Below are positions 62,908 through 64,000 of a stretch of 64,000 bases of DNA, in pieces. The stretch's first letter is position 1, and the number at the start of each line of letters is the position of its first letter. The stretch is taken from NCBI RefSeq assembly GCF_007994135.1, contig NZ_VLKF01000001.1:4092001-4156000 (forward strand), in the 5' to 3' direction. A model generated the notes under the pieces. It saw only the letters and a list, made by a program, of their open reading frames with translations. It ran no database searches and was not told the DNA's origin. The stretch comes from Modestobacter roseus (GTDB lineage Bacteria; Actinomycetota; Actinomycetes; Mycobacteriales; Geodermatophilaceae). Position numbers and translations under genes: made by a program.

Positions 62908-63726
62908 ATGCGCTCGAAGCTGACCCTGACCGCCGCCGCGTTCACCACCGCCCTGACCCTGTCCGCCTGCGGGGGCGGCGACGCCGAGCTCTCCGCCGCC
63001 GACGAGCCGTTGCAGGTCGGCGCCTCGCCGGTGCCGCACGCGGAGATCCTGCGGTACATCGACGAGGAGCTCGCCGACGACGCCGGCCTGGACCTGGAGA
63101 TCGTCGAGTTCACCGACTACGTGCAGCCCAACACCGCGCTGGACGACGGGTCGATCGACGCCAACTACTTCCAGACCGTGCCCTACCTGGAGGAGCAGGA
63201 GGCCAGCGCCGGCTACGACTTCACCGCGCTGGAGCCGGTGCACATCGAGCCGCTGGGGCTGTATTCCGACACCCTCACCGACCTGGCCGACCTGCCCGAC
63301 GGCGCCACGGTGGCCATCCCCAACGACCCGACCAACGCCGGGCGCGCCCTGGAGCTGCTGGCCGCCAACGACCTGATCACGCTGGCCGACACCGGGGACT
63401 CCGCGCCCACCGCGCTGGACGTCGAGGGCAACCCGAAGAACCTGCAGATCACCGAGATCGAGGCCGCCCAGCTGCCCCGCTCGCTGGCCGACGTCGACGC
63501 CGCGGTGATCAACGGCAACTACGCGATCGACGCCGACCTGGTGCCGGCCGAGGACGCGCTGGCGCTGGAGGAGGCCGAGGGCAACCCCAATGCCAACCTG
63601 CTCGTGGTGCGCGCCGGCACCGAGGACGACGAGCGGATCCAGCAGCTGGAGGAGCTGCTGCACTCCGACGAGGTGCGCACGTTCATCGAGGACACCTACG
63701 AGGGCGCGGTCATCCCCGCCTTCTGA
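62908..63726 (+). CDS. metQ: Methionine-binding lipoprotein (NlpA family)
   Basis: The 272-residue lipoprotein has signal KLTLTAAAFTTALTLSAC with the lipobox cysteine, then the NlpA fold: LQVGASPVPHAEILRYIDEE, VEFTDYVQPNTALDDGSIDA NYFQ (split), and DVDAAVINGNYAIDADLVP. It binds L- or D-methionine for the MetNI transporter. AGAGGA lies before ATG 62908. Confidence 0.93.
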   Translation: MRSKLTLTAAAFTTALTLSACGGGDAELSAADEPLQVGASPVPHAEILRYIDEELADDAGLDLEIVEFTDYVQPNTALDDGSIDANYFQTVPYLEEQEASAGYDFTALEPVHIEPLGLYSDTLTDLADLPDGATVAIPNDPTNAGRALELLAANDLITLADTGDSAPTALDVEGNPKNLQITEIEAAQLPRSLADVDAAVINGNYAIDADLVPAEDALALEEAEGNPNANLLVVRAGTEDDERIQQLEELLHSDEVRTFIEDTYEGAVIPAF

Positions 63727-63734
63727 GCTGGTGC

Positions 63735-63765
63735 GCGGCCGGCCCGGGGGCGCCGGGCCGGCCGC
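63735..63765. terminator. 13-bp stem hairpin after metQ
   Basis: GCGGCCGGCCCGG (63735-63747) pairs with 63753-63765 around five bases. It sits between convergent metQ and the Rieske gene. Confidence 0.75.
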
Positions 63766-63768
63766 ACC

Positions 63769-64000
63769 TCACCCCTCGACGACGACGTCGTCGCCGCGGC
63801 GGACCGCCCGGCGCACCCGCAGCCGGGCCACCTGCCCGAACCAGCGCACCAGCGTGGTGTAGCCGGGGGTCGGGCCGTGCCAGCCGAGGAACCCGCGCGG
63901 GCCGGTGACCATCTCGCCGGTGGAGGTGTCGTAACGGGCCTGGTGCCACGGGCAGACCAGGCAGCCGTCGGCGTCCACCGACCCCTCGGCGAGGTCGGCG
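63769..64000 (-). CDS. Rieske [2Fe-2S] protein, C-terminal part
   Basis: The frame is open to the right edge, so the N-terminus is missing. CLVCPWHQARYDTSTGEMVT holds the second Rieske cluster motif (C-x2-H within CPWH). The tail RGFLGWHGPTPGYTTLVRWF and a short basic end follow. The first cluster motif lies outside the window. It could be a ferredoxin component or part of a fusion with a sulfur-carrier or oxidoreductase protein. Confidence 0.8.
   Translation of the reverse strand, partial: ADLAEGSVDADGCLVCPWHQARYDTSTGEMVTGPRGFLGWHGPTPGYTTLVRWFGQVARLRVRRAVRRGDDVVVEG

Overview
The window is very GC-rich, dense, single-copy chromosomal DNA from an actinobacterium. Support comes from GTG starts, GTGA/ATGA overlaps, leaderless starts, a SigE-type sigma factor, an MSMEG_0570-type protein, DUF2630, a PASTA-tailed penicillin-binding protein and the small SRP RNA. 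Gene content and style resemble Geodermatophilaceae (Blastococcus, Geodermatophilus, Modestobacter); this family placement is inference, with no rRNA or marker comparison made. I see no transposase, integrase, phage gene or CRISPR array.

Layout. 1-11157: an exopolysaccharide locus with a Wzy-like polymerase running off the left edge, two paralogous Wzz-like co-polymerases, a broken secreted beta-helix protein, two paralogous Wzx-like flippases and a polyprenyl glycosylphosphotransferase with ten VQQGG repeats. 11173-14927: a frameshifted adenylylsulfate kinase gene, small CxCG proteins, a PHP-domain protein, a DoxX-like protein. 15084-17908: a tightly coupled operon (acyl carrier protein, acyl-activating enzyme, short-chain dehydrogenase, serine-acetyltransferase-like protein). 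18010-24903: PAP2 phosphatase, CGNR regulator divergent from an MFS exporter, tRNA-Ser(GCT), tRNA-Arg(ACG), a bifunctional penicillin-binding protein and a frameshifted universal stress protein gene. 25015-30559: flavin disulfide reductase, methyltransferase, frameshifted FMN alpha-hydroxy-acid oxidase gene, a surface protein and a MarR regulator.

30692-38497 is a translationally coupled glycan operon carrying a nearly complete D-glycero-D-manno-heptose nucleotide pathway (GmhA, fused HldE, and a GmhB-like phosphatase fused to a glycosyltransferase) with four further glycosyltransferases, two of them GT9/heptosyltransferase-like. This is unexpected for a Gram-positive lineage without lipopolysaccharide. 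38517-41420: a membrane-anchored VWA protein, a 28-residue membrane peptide and a UDP-glucuronate decarboxylase-like enzyme. 41562-48096: a branched-chain amino-acid-type ABC transporter operon divergent from a PucR-like regulator. 48084-53747: DUF2630, TyrA, TadA with its partner protein, tRNA-Ser(CGA), a Ser/Thr kinase, and tRNA-Ser(GGA) overlapping the end of an EamA transporter. 53810-60816: SRP RNA, YceI-like protein, SigE-family sigma factor with a cotranscribed membrane protein, dnaX, an inserted MFS gene, ebfC and recR. 60967-63726: a metNIQ methionine uptake operon preceded by a leader-peptide/hairpin arrangement. A Rieske protein gene runs off the right edge.

Four genes have one-base frameshifts, all in short G/C runs, which points to sequencing or assembly indels at least as much as to real decay. 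The most interesting elements are the heptose glycan operon, the coupled acyl-carrier operon, the metNIQ leader peptide whose usual Cys codon position is a stop, a ~75-bp dispersed element that follows two stop codons, and the repeat-rich control regions of the exopolysaccharide locus.
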